Part shown: piece after piece, positions 18,300-27,910 of the stretch
Numbering within the stretch: position 1 is the stretch's first letter
How the letters are laid out: each line of letters begins with the position of its first letter
NCBI GenBank assembly: GCA_965237445.1
Contig: OZ250142.1
Location: 2,542,001 to 2,606,000, forward strand
Length of the DNA stretch: 64,000 nt
Direction: 5' to 3'
Source of the DNA: G963668185 sp965237445
GTDB lineage: Bacteria > Chloroflexota > Dehalococcoidia > Lucifugimonadales > G963668185
Translations under genes and position numbers: made by a program
Notes under the pieces: model-generated
The model's database searches: none
The model's input: only the letters and a program-made list of their open reading frames with translations
What the model was told of the DNA's origin: nothing

Positions 18300-19172
18300 C
18301 TAGTTGGATTTACCACTAATCGCGAGATACTCGGGGGTCTCAACATCGGATAGTTCAATTCTGAACTCTGCATATGCCTCTACAAAGCTGCGGTCCATTG
18401 AGTACTTGTTGAACTGGCCCACCAGAGTCTCCGTCCCTGAAAGGTTGAAGTGATCGAACTGCACCGCAGCGTAGTCTTCCCCGTGACCGCCATGGTAGAT
18501 GTCCCATTCAAGGGAGTTTGCTGTCCTTAGATTGAGGGTGTAATTGCCAAAGGCCGGATTCGTCCAACCTATTTCGATTCCTTCTGAATCAACCTCGTAG
18601 AACGCCCCAACACCTGAGCCATTGATTTGGTGCTGTTCAGGAGTGGCGAGCGTCACGGCGGACAGGTCAATTGAAAACTCTGAATGCTCATGCAAGACCC
18701 TGCCGTCCTGGTCGTGCTGTATGAAGAAACCCACAAGAGACTCAGTCCCCGCAAGACTAAGTTCATCGTACTGCACCGCAGCAAAGTCCTCACCATGGCC
18801 GCCATAGAAGATGTTCCACTCGACTGAGTCTGCCGTTCTAAGCAGGAGGGAGTAACTGCCATCCGCGGGATTAGTCCACCTAATATCGAATCCGCCCAAA
18901 CCAATCTCGTAGAATGCTCCAATCTCTGAGCCTTCGATTAAGATCTGTCCAATGGTCTCAGTGTCTATGCCGTCCGAGCCAACATCCGAACTAACACCCA
19001 AATCACTTTCCAAGCCACTGCCGTAGGGTTCCACAGTCACTGGGGTTTCGATTGGGAGCTGTTGAGTGGTCTCAGGACTCGGTGCAGAATCGCTGCCGCA
19101 GGCGAACAGGCTTAGAGTAACCGAGCAAGAGAGTATGGAGCAGACAACGGAACGGAAGACCTTAGAGAGCAT
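18300..19172 (-). CDS. Lipoprotein with two tandem copies of an unrecognised beta domain
   Basis: The ATG at 19172 gives a lipoprotein signal peptide (SVTLSLFACGSD, Cys lipidation site). After a Ser/Pro/Thr linker, two similar domains of about 95-100 residues follow. Both contain GAFYE, a WTNPA motif (RWTNPADGSYSLLLRTADSV, GWTNPAFGNYTLNLRTANSL), a GGHGED(F/Y)AAVQ(Y/F)D motif, and GTE(S/T)LVG. The domain arose by internal duplication and is probably all-beta, perhaps binding a ligand or sugar. I do not recognise the family. It is transcribed alone. Confidence 0.8.
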   Translation of the reverse strand: MLSKVFRSVVCSILSCSVTLSLFACGSDSAPSPETTQQLPIETPVTVEPYGSGLESDLGVSSDVGSDGIDTETIGQILIEGSEIGAFYEIGLGGFDIRWTNPADGSYSLLLRTADSVEWNIFYGGHGEDFAAVQYDELSLAGTESLVGFFIQHDQDGRVLHEHSEFSIDLSAVTLATPEQHQINGSGVGAFYEVDSEGIEIGWTNPAFGNYTLNLRTANSLEWDIYHGGHGEDYAAVQFDHFNLSGTETLVGQFNKYSMDRSFVEAYAEFRIELSDVETPEYLAISGKSN

Positions 19173-19873
19173 CCATCTCACCCTTTGGTATCCACAATGG
19201 TTGGAGCATAAACTAGTCCCAAGCCTAGGGCGATTACAAGGTGATTTAGGACCCAACTCGCTCCACAATTGACCTCAGCTCGCCGTTATTTGCCCCAAAG
19301 TACTGTACCGCATGCAACAATTGCCGTCGGCAACGGGTAGCTCCGATCTGTGTGGAGGCCAAGCTGCGCCTAGTCCGAAGGCTACAACACGCATTTTAGT
19401 ATAACGCCAGTTTTCGGCCGGAGAGCAGGCCCACTGGAGTGGCGAACTCCTCCCAGTGTACCGGCCAGCCCTTCGCAGGTTTGTGCTCGGATTATGAGAC
19501 TGCGGCCGGCGCCCGCAATATACCGCTCTCGATAGGACCCTGCCGCAGACGACCTGTGACGGAAGCTAACGGAACAGCAAGCCATAGCCTGCGGCTGAGA
19601 CGCGGCTGAGCTGAGGGCTAAATTGTCCCGAACATTCAAGGCAGTTGCCTTCGACTCGATTGCCTGATCGTGGATACCGAGGTCATGGTGGATGAGTCCT
19701 GAAGAGGACTGTTCCGATCTTTCGTTGTGGAAAGTCCTATTGAGCCTCTTAAGGACGTGCCGCCCGAAAATCTTGTGACGGCGACTTCGTAATCAGCAGT
19801 TGTGCCAGCCGGTGCGGTCCAGTCTTAGGCCTGCCTACAGGTCCCTACGCCGTTTCACCCAGTGGCCCAAGGG
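19173..19873. other. Intergenic, no gene seen
   Basis: About 700 bp between the lipoprotein gene and the enolase-superfamily gene. No frame has a ribosome-binding site and a protein-like composition. No strong hairpin or repeat was found. Confidence 0.55.
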
Positions 19874-20977
19874 CTAGCCTACTGCGGCCCTGCTCAGGGC
19901 CTTCTGGTCAAGCTCCAGGCCGAGACCGGGACGGTCCGGGATTCTGATCACGCCTTCCTCGGGGACGACGGGCTCCACGAAAATCTCGGCAACTTTATCA
20001 ACAGGGCCGGTGAACTCCTCGGAGTACTCGTGCGGCCTGACGGCGTTTGTGACAGTGCTGTAGGCATGCAGGCTTGCCAGTGCGTTTGCGCCGATGTTCG
20101 GGCTGTGGGGCATCACGACCTTGTTGTGCACGACGGCCATCTCGAACACCCGCTTCATCTCCGACAAACCACCTACGTTCAGAATGTCCGGCTGGAGGAT
20201 GTCAGGATTGCCAAGATCGATGAGGTCTCGGAAGCGCCATGCGGAGGTCTCCTGTTCGCCGGTCGACACAGCGCAGTCCAGGGCATCCACGACCTGGCGC
20301 AGCCCCGGCAGGTCGTATTGCGGCAGCGGTTCCTCGAAGTGGGCTATGCCCAACTCCTCGAAGCGCCGCCCCTGCTCGATGGCTGTCGACACCGAGTAGC
20401 CGCAGTTTGCGTCGAAGCCCAAAGGTACGTCGTCTGGCAGCCACTCCCTGCACCTCTGGAAGATGGCCAGGTCCCTGGCCGGATTGCTGTCCTGCCTGTA
20501 GTCGCGCCAGTCCATGCGGACTTTGAAGGCGCGGAAGCCCTTCTCGTACCCCTCCTGGACCTCCTCCAGCATCTGTTCGGGCGTCTTGCGCCAGCCGCTC
20601 CCGCGGCTCCAGTAGAGGGGTATCTTGGTCCGCCTAGCGCCGCCAAGCAGCGCGTGTACGGGCAGCCCCGCTGCCTTGCCGGTAATGTCCCAGCAGGCGA
20701 TGTCGATGGCCCCGGCAACCTGCGGCGGATACCGAGTCGCCGTCTCTCCTGTGCCGAGGCTGAGCGTCTCCCAAATCTGGCGCGGCTGCACGGGGTCCAA
20801 GCCGACAATCAACGGCTTGACAAGCTCTTCAACGTACATCCGGAACACTCCGGCGTGGCGCGCACCTTCGGCTATCCCAGTCAGCCCTTCATCGGTGTGT
20901 ACCTGGACGATGAGCCTGTCTCGCGCGCCCGCGGCGATCGCAGGTAGCTGGGTAACGGTAACGTCGGTGATTTTCAA
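19874..20977 (-). CDS. Mandelate racemase/muconate lactonizing enzyme family (enolase superfamily)
   Basis: This is an acid-sugar dehydratase or racemase candidate. The metal ligands and catalytic residues are visible in order: K in FRAFKVRM, Asp in LGFDANCGYS, Glu in HFEEPLPQYD, Glu in STGEQETS, Asp in LQPDILNVGG and His in VMPHSPNIG. The His/Asp pair is typical of the mandelate racemase and sugar-acid dehydratase groups. I choose the TTG at 20977 (LKITDVTVT), 20 bp after the hydrolase stop; an extension to 21055 is possible. It is the last of three co-directional genes. Substrate unknown. Confidence 0.88.
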   Translation of the reverse strand: MKITDVTVTQLPAIAAGARDRLIVQVHTDEGLTGIAEGARHAGVFRMYVEELVKPLIVGLDPVQPRQIWETLSLGTGETATRYPPQVAGAIDIACWDITGKAAGLPVHALLGGARRTKIPLYWSRGSGWRKTPEQMLEEVQEGYEKGFRAFKVRMDWRDYRQDSNPARDLAIFQRCREWLPDDVPLGFDANCGYSVSTAIEQGRRFEELGIAHFEEPLPQYDLPGLRQVVDALDCAVSTGEQETSAWRFRDLIDLGNPDILQPDILNVGGLSEMKRVFEMAVVHNKVVMPHSPNIGANALASLHAYSTVTNAVRPHEYSEEFTGPVDKVAEIFVEPVVPEEGVIRIPDRPGLGLELDQKALSRAAVG

Positions 20978-20996
20978 TGACCCTGCACCTTTCCGG

Positions 20997-21857
20997 TTAT
21001 GCGAGCCGACCCGCGTCCACTCCCCCAGCCCGTTCCGGCCACCTGTCGATCTCAACGGCTGACAGGAAGTCGGCGATGGTGCGGTTGAACAGGTCCGGTT
21101 CCTCCAGGTTGATGGCGTGCCCTGACTTCGGGAACACGGACAGGCCGGACCTGGGGATGGTTCTTTTCATGAAGACCCCCGGCTCGATACATGGCTCATC
21201 CTCGTCGCCGAACATGATGAGGGTGGGAACGTCGAGAGCCCTAAGCTCCATCTCGTGATCGAACACGGGAGCCCGCTTGGCCTGGAATCCACGGAACGTA
21301 TAGGCCGATCCGGTGCTGGAGTGGGACAGGAACTGGCTGGCGAAGAGTTCCCAGCCCATCGGGTCCTTCTCCAGAAGCTGAATGCGAGTGGGACCCTTCG
21401 CATAGTCGGCCATTGACTGCATCCCGTGAGTCTCCATCTGCCGGGCAAACGTGATCGCAGTCTGCCGGAAGCTGTCAGGATCGACCGAGCCAGTTCCCGC
21501 ACCGGCGACTATGAGCGACCGGGCCATGTTTGGATACTTGAGACCGAAATGCAATGCGACGGCCCCGCCCATGGATAGTCCGCCGATGTGCGCTCTCTCT
21601 ACACCCAGGTGGTCCATGAGGTCCTTCAGATCCTCCACCGACCGCTCCTGATTGTAAGCCTCCGGATCGTCCGGCACGTCGGACGGCGGATAACCCCGGG
21701 CGTTGTAGGTGATTACCCGGTATCTCCTCGAGAAGTAGCCTACCTGCTGGTCCCAGGAGCGATGGTCTCCCGCGAACTCGTGGCACAGGACTAACGGGAA
21801 GCCTTCGCCGTGGGACTCGTAGTAGATCGCTAGCCTGTCGATCAACGCCTTTGGCAT
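20997..21857 (-). CDS. Alpha/beta hydrolase
   Basis: A canonical alpha/beta hydrolase: LVLCHEFAGDHRSWDQQ (oxyanion region), nucleophile elbow GGLSMGGAVA, acid in MFGDEDEPCIEPG and His in FPKSGHAINLEEP. Related enzymes include 3-oxoadipate enol-lactonases and C-C hydrolases. The ATG at 21857 lies 2 bp after the stop of the upstream dehydrogenase, showing tight coupling. It may hydrolyse an ester or lactone whose acid part is handled by the neighbouring enolase-superfamily enzyme. Confidence 0.87.
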   Translation of the reverse strand: MPKALIDRLAIYYESHGEGFPLVLCHEFAGDHRSWDQQVGYFSRRYRVITYNARGYPPSDVPDDPEAYNQERSVEDLKDLMDHLGVERAHIGGLSMGGAVALHFGLKYPNMARSLIVAGAGTGSVDPDSFRQTAITFARQMETHGMQSMADYAKGPTRIQLLEKDPMGWELFASQFLSHSSTGSAYTFRGFQAKRAPVFDHEMELRALDVPTLIMFGDEDEPCIEPGVFMKRTIPRSGLSVFPKSGHAINLEEPDLFNRTIADFLSAVEIDRWPERAGGVDAGRLA

Positions 21858-21859
21858 AG

Positions 21860-22825
21860 TCAGTACCACTTCTCCTTATCGACAACGTTGTGTAGTTTGC
21901 GGCCTTCAAGGAAACGGCGAGCGTTTTCCAGCAACACCTGGAACCGGCGCTCTGGGATGTTTTCCGCATCCTTGACCGCGATGTGAGGTGTCATTAGCAC
22001 GTTGGGTAGTCCCCAGAGCTTGTGCGCCGATGGGAGCGGCTCGTGTTCGTAGACGTCAAGGCCGCAGCCGGCGATCTCGCCAGTCTCGATAGCATCGGCC
22101 AAATCGTCAATCCTGCACACCATTCCCCTGCCGACGTTTATGAAATACGCGGTCCGCTTCATCTTACAGAAGCGTGCGGCGTCGAACATGCCCTCGGTCT
22201 CAGGCGTGTGGGGCACCGTCGTGACTACGAAGTCGGCCACCGGCAGAAGGCTGTCGAGGTCATCGGGGCCGTGGACTTCGACGTACGGCATCTCGTACTC
22301 CGGCCTTGGGTCCACGCCGACCACGCGCATTCCAAGCTCGTTGCAGAGCCGCGCAGTCTCGTGACCGATGCCGCCCAAGCCGTTGATTAACACCGTCGAG
22401 TCGCCCAAAAACATGTATGGCGTCCCTGGCGCGTCCTTGTCCCAGACCCTTCTTCTCTGGGCGTCGTAGTACGACGGTAGACCGCGAGCAAGGGCGAGCA
22501 TGTAAGTCAGTACGAGGTGGGATATGTGGTCGGAGTAGATGCCTCGGGGGTTTGTCACGGTCAGCGGATGCTCGACGAGCTCCTGATAGTAGTAGCCGAC
22601 AAATGGCCCGGCGTTGGGGTTGTGAAGCCAACGTACCTTGCTTGCCGCTCTGAGCGCATTGGGCGGTATCCAGCCCATGGTTGCATCGGCGTCCCTGATC
22701 TGCTCCAAGGCTTCTTCGTCGTTCTCCGGTGCCGACACGTCATACTCGGGTAAAGTGTCGGCCAGCCTCGCGGCAAACCTGCGCGTCAGATCGTCCTGCG
22801 GCGGCATGAATACGAACTTGGGCAT
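21860..22825 (-). CDS. D-2-hydroxyacid dehydrogenase
   Basis: The 321-residue protein interconverts a 2-hydroxyacid and a 2-ketoacid with NAD(P). The nucleotide-binding motif is INGLGGIGHETARL, and the catalytic residues are in INVGRGMV (Arg), LDVYEHEPLP (Glu) and MTPHIAV (His). It is the first of three genes (dehydrogenase, hydrolase, enolase-superfamily enzyme) on the minus strand with almost no gaps. Together they suggest breakdown of a hydroxy- or sugar-acid ester or lactone. Confidence 0.92.
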   Translation of the reverse strand: MPKFVFMPPQDDLTRRFAARLADTLPEYDVSAPENDEEALEQIRDADATMGWIPPNALRAASKVRWLHNPNAGPFVGYYYQELVEHPLTVTNPRGIYSDHISHLVLTYMLALARGLPSYYDAQRRRVWDKDAPGTPYMFLGDSTVLINGLGGIGHETARLCNELGMRVVGVDPRPEYEMPYVEVHGPDDLDSLLPVADFVVTTVPHTPETEGMFDAARFCKMKRTAYFINVGRGMVCRIDDLADAIETGEIAGCGLDVYEHEPLPSAHKLWGLPNVLMTPHIAVKDAENIPERRFQVLLENARRFLEGRKLHNVVDKEKWY

Positions 22826-23261
22826 ACGTACCTCCCCGACCTCAGCCCTACGTTATCAGCACAGGACCTGAGCCTCCACGTCCGATCTGCCGAGAGGGGG
22901 AAGAGTTGTCATCCATTGTGCCCAGCCGGGGTTCGCTCTTATGTCGATCAGGTCACCATTTCGTCCCATTCCCCAGTCGCCGACGGGCTACACAGGCTGG
23001 CTGATAGTTGCGTCTTGGGCGTAACTTGCACCGGCGGAAGTTGACTGATCTTCCCCCTAGCGTGTCAAAGCCATGTAATTGACTGTGCAGCATGGGAGTG
23101 AATGAGCGTAGGGGGCAAGTCCAAAAGGGGCCGATGCACGGTACACATAGTAAGACCCCACGAGCGCATGGTGATTTCTAACTTCAGGTATAGTGCGGCG
23201 AATTGTCACCGGCGCTGTCGTTGGCGCGTCTCAATCATCAACACCAGGAAATGAAATACAG
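22826..23261. other. Intergenic between divergent genes, nothing recognised
   Basis: About 435 bp separate the divergent dehydrogenase and M16 peptidase genes. Promoters for both are expected here, but I could not identify convincing -35/-10 pairs or operators. Confidence 0.5.
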
Positions 23262-24679
23262 ATGAGATTGACTCGAGCAAACTCGTGGGTAGCAATTGCC
23301 GCCCTCTCCGTTGCACTAATCGCAGGGTGTTGGTTGGATGCGATCGCGAACCTGCGCCCAGTGAACCGACAGAGCCCGCCATACCTGAAGAGACAGCCGT
23401 CGTCACAACCCCGGCACCCACAGCTACCGTCGCGCAGACATCCACGCCTGTCGCAACCCCTGAGGTTACGGCCACTCCAACGCCGGAACCTACGGTAGCT
23501 GTCACGCCGACCCCAACGCCTACGCCAACTCCGGAAGTCACGGCTACACCGACTCCAGAACCCACGGTTGTTGTCACGGCGACACCCTCGCCGACGCCAA
23601 TCCCGGAGGTTACGGCCACTCCAACGCCGGAACCCTCCGTAACCGCTACCCCTGTTGCCGAACTCGACACCATTGATTTTGACCCACTTGTTGTACGGGG
23701 CACACTGTCGAATGGCCTGAGTTACTACATAAGGCACAACGAGGAACCGCGCGAAAGGGCCCAACTATCGTTAGTTGTGAAGGCCGGATCGGTCCTCGAG
23801 GAGGAGAGCCAGCGTGGGCTGGCACATTTCGTGGAGCACATGGCATTCAATGGGACGGCCCGCTTTGAAAAGCAGGAAATCGTCGACTATCTTGAGTCGA
23901 TCGGCAGCTCCTTTGGGGCTGACCTGAATGCTTACACAAGCTTCGATGAAACCGTGTACTGGCTCGAGATTCCAACCGACGATCCGGAAATCACCGAGAC
24001 CGCATTCCAGATTCTCAGCGATTGGGCATTCGCCTTGTCGTTCGCTCCTGAAGAGGTGGAGCTCGAGCGCGACGTTGTCCTGGAAGAGTGGCGCCTGTAT
24101 CAGGGCTTCAACTCGCGATTTCAAGACAACTGGTTCCCGATACTCTTCGGCACCTCGCGTTACGCAGAAAGGGACACCATCGGCCTGACGGAAGTCATAG
24201 AAACGGCGCCGGTAGAGCGCCTCAAGGAGTACTACGAGCGTTGGTACAGGCCCGACCTGATGGCAATTGTCGCAGTGGGCGACTTCGACGCTGAGCTGAT
24301 CGAGGCCAAGATAAAGCAGCACTTCGCTCCCTCGCCCGAGGGCGAGGCCACCCAGGAGCGCGCGGCCGTCGCACTTTCTACCGACAGGCCGAGTTTCCAC
24401 ATTCCCGGCCACGACGCCCCGCGCGTCCAAGTGTTCACCGATGCCGAGTCGCCTGGAAGCCAGTTCATCCTTGTCCGCAAGCTTGCTCCGGACATCGGCG
24501 AAGACCTGCCGACCTTCCGGCGCACGGCGGTGGAGAGGCTCGCGCTCATGATGCTGACTGCGCGGCTGTTCGAGCGGGGCCAGACCGCAGATCCGCCCTA
24601 TCTATGGGCAGGAGCCGGGCGCTCACAATTTGTGCTGCCTGTAAACGGCGGAGTAATAATGGACCGTGCAGGCGGGTGA
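23262..24679 (+). pseudogene. M16 (pitrilysin/PqqL-type) zinc peptidase, disrupted
   Basis: An ATG at 23262 opens a lipoprotein signal (VAIAALSVALIAGC), but the mature part lies in a different frame; removing about 10 bp near 23325-23340 would join them as LIAGCDREPAP. The mature part has a long Pro/Thr linker, then the inverted zinc motif HFVEH in GLAHFVEHMAFNGT, the segment NAYTSFDETVYWLEI and the downstream acid region. Homology stops near 24640, about half way through a normal protein of about 900 residues, just before the ISNCY-like element. The gene is doubly damaged and probably inactive. Confidence 0.75.
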
Positions 24680-24710
24680 CGGCGTAGAGATGTGGTGTCG
24701 ACGCTCGGCG

Positions 24711-26320
24711 ATTATGTCCGCTTAAGTGTCAAGGGAAAATGTCCTCCGAGTAGATTGCCATGCTAGCAGGCTGGGGTACTTCCGACGTTGCGCGGGCGCG
24801 CCATGGGTGGGCTTTCGGCATGCATGTACTTCCTCACGGTTTCTCTGTGTACGCCCACTTCCCGGGCGATCCCACGGATAGACAGCCCCTTGCGCTTCGC
24901 CTTCTGCACGGCCTTCCATCTCGCCGTCTGAAGTGGGGTGGGCTTTCTGGATCGCGGAGTTACGGTTTTGCGAACTCTTGCAGCGCCGTTGCGGTCGGCA
25001 TCGTCGCGGAGTCTGTCCGCTTCGAGCATTGTGCCCATTGACTCCACTTCGTCCTCCGACCTCCTGCTGACACCGTTGGTGTAGCGGCTGGGAACAGTCG
25101 TGTGTACAGTCCTCCTGCCGAAGCTGCGCAGGATACCTGGTCGCGGAGGCGCTTCCTGGGAGGCGACGATACGCCCTTCGTGTTGCACTGCCAGCCGGCC
25201 GTCCAGCCCTTCGAGCACTTCCACCGCCGACCCGGCAAAGCTCGGTCGAGCCTGATCGGGAAGCAACTGCAGGGTGCGCCAGCGGTACTTAACAGTGTTG
25301 TCCCGTGCAACCCGGCGCCTGTACTTCACGCATAGGACTGTGTCCAGGCACAGCTCCGGGTCAGGGACCCGATACGCGGTGTCCGCGTGTTGCGACGGCA
25401 CACGAAAACGTTCATTGAAGCGGGGAAGGAAGTCGTTGAGCACGCGGTTGGCGTCATCGATGGTGGTCGAGCCTGCGAGCCTCAGCTCCGTGACCAACCT
25501 GTCCTGAAGTGTGCCCGCGGTGCGTTCCACGCGGCCTTTGGCCTGCGGCGACCGTGCGAATATCAGCTGTACGCCGATCTCACCCATCGCTCGAGAGAAC
25601 TGCGTGGGGGCGGAGGCGGTCTCTGACGGCGGCGTGTGCTTGAAGACGCCATGGCGGTCTGAATAGAGTGCGAGAGGTATGCCGTAGCTCCGTATCAGAT
25701 CCCGCATCAGAAGTAAGTAGCTGCGGGTGTTCTCGTACTCGCAGAACAGGGCGTTGACGACACAGCCAGTAGCGTCGTCGACCGCCAGCAGCAACGTGAA
25801 CTGGGGGCCATCTTCTCCCAGCCATCTGTGGAAGCTGCCGTCTATCTGTACCAGCATCCCCTCGCGAGCCATCCGCTGCCGTCGAACACGATGCTTCGGC
25901 GGCCTTCGACGGCGGGGGCTGTTCACACCGGCGTCAGTCAGTATCTTGCGCAACGTGTTACGTCCGATGTCTATGCCCTCTCGCTCCCTCAGCAGTTCGC
26001 TCAAATGCGTGTGGTTGACTCCCGCGTATCGGGTCCGCGCCAGGACCACCACGTCGGTCGCCAACGGGTCCGGTGTAGCGTTGGCCGGTCTGCGACCTCG
26101 ATTGCCGTGAGCGAGTGCGGCTGCTCCCTCCTTGCTGTAAGCCGTCAGTAGTCGCCTGGTGTGGCGCGCGCTCACTCTCATCAACGTGGCTGCCTGCTCT
26201 GAGGTCATATGGTCCGCCATCAAACTGTTGAGAATCTGAAGCCTTGTCTGCTCTTTCTGCGTCAATGTCACATGCTCCTTCATGCGGACATTTTCGCTTG
26301 ACAGTTAGCGAGGACTTAAT
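24711..26320. mobile_element. ISNCY-like insertion sequence
   Basis: Imperfect terminal inverted repeats of about 33-34 bp are visible at 24711-24743 and 26287-26320; both contain TGTCAAG(G/C)GAAAATGTCC. One transposase gene fills the element. Its left end lies beside the truncated M16 gene and its right end abuts the IS21-like element, with at most about 10 bp between. Confidence 0.75.
24763..26283 (-). CDS. ISNCY family transposase (DDE integrase core)
   Basis: The 506-residue protein begins with a helix-turn-helix region (SEQAATLMRVSARHTRRLL). The integrase core has its first Asp in LVQIDGSFHRWLG, the second in LYSDRHGVF and the Glu in GRVERTAGTLQDRL. A second HTH-like segment lies at the C terminus (SIRGIAREVGVHRETVRKYM). 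Its ATG overlaps the right inverted repeat. All catalytic residues are present, so this element may still be active. Confidence 0.9.
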   Translation of the reverse strand: MKEHVTLTQKEQTRLQILNSLMADHMTSEQAATLMRVSARHTRRLLTAYSKEGAAALAHGNRGRRPANATPDPLATDVVVLARTRYAGVNHTHLSELLREREGIDIGRNTLRKILTDAGVNSPRRRRPPKHRVRRQRMAREGMLVQIDGSFHRWLGEDGPQFTLLLAVDDATGCVVNALFCEYENTRSYLLLMRDLIRSYGIPLALYSDRHGVFKHTPPSETASAPTQFSRAMGEIGVQLIFARSPQAKGRVERTAGTLQDRLVTELRLAGSTTIDDANRVLNDFLPRFNERFRVPSQHADTAYRVPDPELCLDTVLCVKYRRRVARDNTVKYRWRTLQLLPDQARPSFAGSAVEVLEGLDGRLAVQHEGRIVASQEAPPRPGILRSFGRRTVHTTVPSRYTNGVSRRSEDEVESMGTMLEADRLRDDADRNGAARVRKTVTPRSRKPTPLQTARWKAVQKAKRKGLSIRGIAREVGVHRETVRKYMHAESPPMARPRNVGSTPAC

Positions 26321-26409
26321 CGCTGAGCATTGACAGATGTGGCGCTGTAAAACCGTACCGCCCGCCGCCTTCCATAGAGTTGTGAGCAACTCAATGGAAG
26401 GTGCAGAGG

Positions 26410-27910
26410 ATGTACAAGGTGGAGATGTACGCGCGGGTGCGCCGGGCCTGCATGGTGGATGGTATGAGCACGCGGGAGGCGGCGCGGGTGTTCGGACTGC
26501 ACCGGGACACGGTGAGCAAGATGCTGAAGTACTCGGCGCCTCCCGGGTATCGTCGAAGATCGCCGCCGCGCCGTCCCAAGCTGGACCCGTACCGTGGTGT
26601 GATCGACCGGATACTGGAGGAGGACCGCAGTCTTCCGAGGAAGCAGCGTCACACCGCCAAGCGCATCTACGAGCGCCTCAGAGCGGAGCACGAGTTTCCC
26701 GGCAAGTACACGATAGTCAAGGACTACGTGCGTGAGCGGCGCCTGAGGACACGGGAGATGTACGTTCCGCTGTCGCATACTCCCGGTAACGCGCAGTGCG
26801 ACTTCGGACAGGCCAAGGCCGTGATCGGAGGAGTGGAGCGGACCGTCCACTACTTAGTTTTGGACCTTCCCCACAGCGACGGGTGCTTCATCAAGGCGTA
26901 CCCCGCGGAGACTACCGAGGCGTTCTGCGACGGTCACGTCTCGGCGTTCTCCTTCCTCGGGGGTGTTCCGCAGAGCATCGTGTACGACAACACTAAGCTG
27001 GCCGTGGCCAGGATCATGGGAGACGGTCGAAGGAAGCGTACCCGCGTGTTCTCGGAGCTTGTGTCGCACTAGTAAGTTCGAGGACAGGTTCGGCCGTCCG
27101 GGCAAGGGCAACGACAAGGGTAAGGTGGAGGGGCTGGTGGGCTATGTGCGCCGCAACTTCCTGGTGCCTGTGCCGTCGTACCCGAGCTTCGATGCGCTCA
27201 ACGCCTTCCTGGAGGAGCGGTGTCTGGAACGGTTGGGCAGACGGCTGCGTGGTCACGACGAGACGATAGGTCAGCGTATGGAGCGAGACCTCGATGCCCT
27301 TATGCCTCTACCGGCCACACACTACGACGCCAGCGACAGCCACGTGAGCCGCGTCAGCTCGCTGTCGCTGGTGCGCTACAGGACCAACGACTACTCGGTG
27401 CCCGTGGCCTACGGCCACAGGGAGGTGTTGGTGAGAGGCTATGTGGACAGGGTGGTGATCAGCTGCGGGTCTGAGGTGATAGCCCGGCATGCCCGCTCAT
27501 ACGAACGAGACGACTTCGTGTTCGACCCTGTGCACTACCTGCCGCTCCTGGAGCGCAAGATCGGTGCCCTGGACCAGGCCGCTCCCCTGGCCGGGTGGGA
27601 GTTGCCCGAGGAGTTCGGTGTGCTGCGCCGGCTGCTGGAGTCGCGTATGGACAGGCGCGGCAAGCGGGAGTACGTGCAGGTGCTGCGGCTGATGGAGAAC
27701 TTCCGAACGCAGGAGGTGCACGAGGCTGTGCGTGACGCCCTCAGGCTGGGCGCCATAAGCTTCGACGCCGTAAAGCACCTGGTGCTGTGCAGGATCGAGG
27801 GACGGCCGCAGAGACTCGACCTGGTGCTGTACCCCCACCTGCCAAGGGTGAACGTGACCACGACATCGGCAGGCGACTACATGGCGCTGATGCCGGCGGG
27901 TGGGCGGTGA
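26410..27910 (+). pseudogene. istA: IS21 transposase IstA, frameshifted
   Basis: The first part (to 27072) has the N-terminal HTH (STREAARVFGLHRDTVSKML) and the first catalytic segment (NAQCDFGQAKAVIGG). The second part continues in another frame from about 27075 (FEDRFGRPGKGNDKGKVEGL, with the catalytic Glu, through to the C terminus). The break lies at CACTAGTAAGTTC, where a single extra base appears to have been gained between FSELVSH and FEDRF. IstA is therefore probably non-functional. Its stop overlaps the istB start, as usual in IS21. Confidence 0.85.

Noticed and set aside
20997..21055. Longer N terminus of the enolase-superfamily protein reaching into the hydrolase gene
   Set aside because: The added residues resemble nothing in the family, and the TTG at 20977 gives the normal N terminus.
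23206..23764. Minus-strand Gly/Val-rich frames opposite the M16 linker
   Set aside because: Same cause: antisense of a Pro/Thr repeat region.
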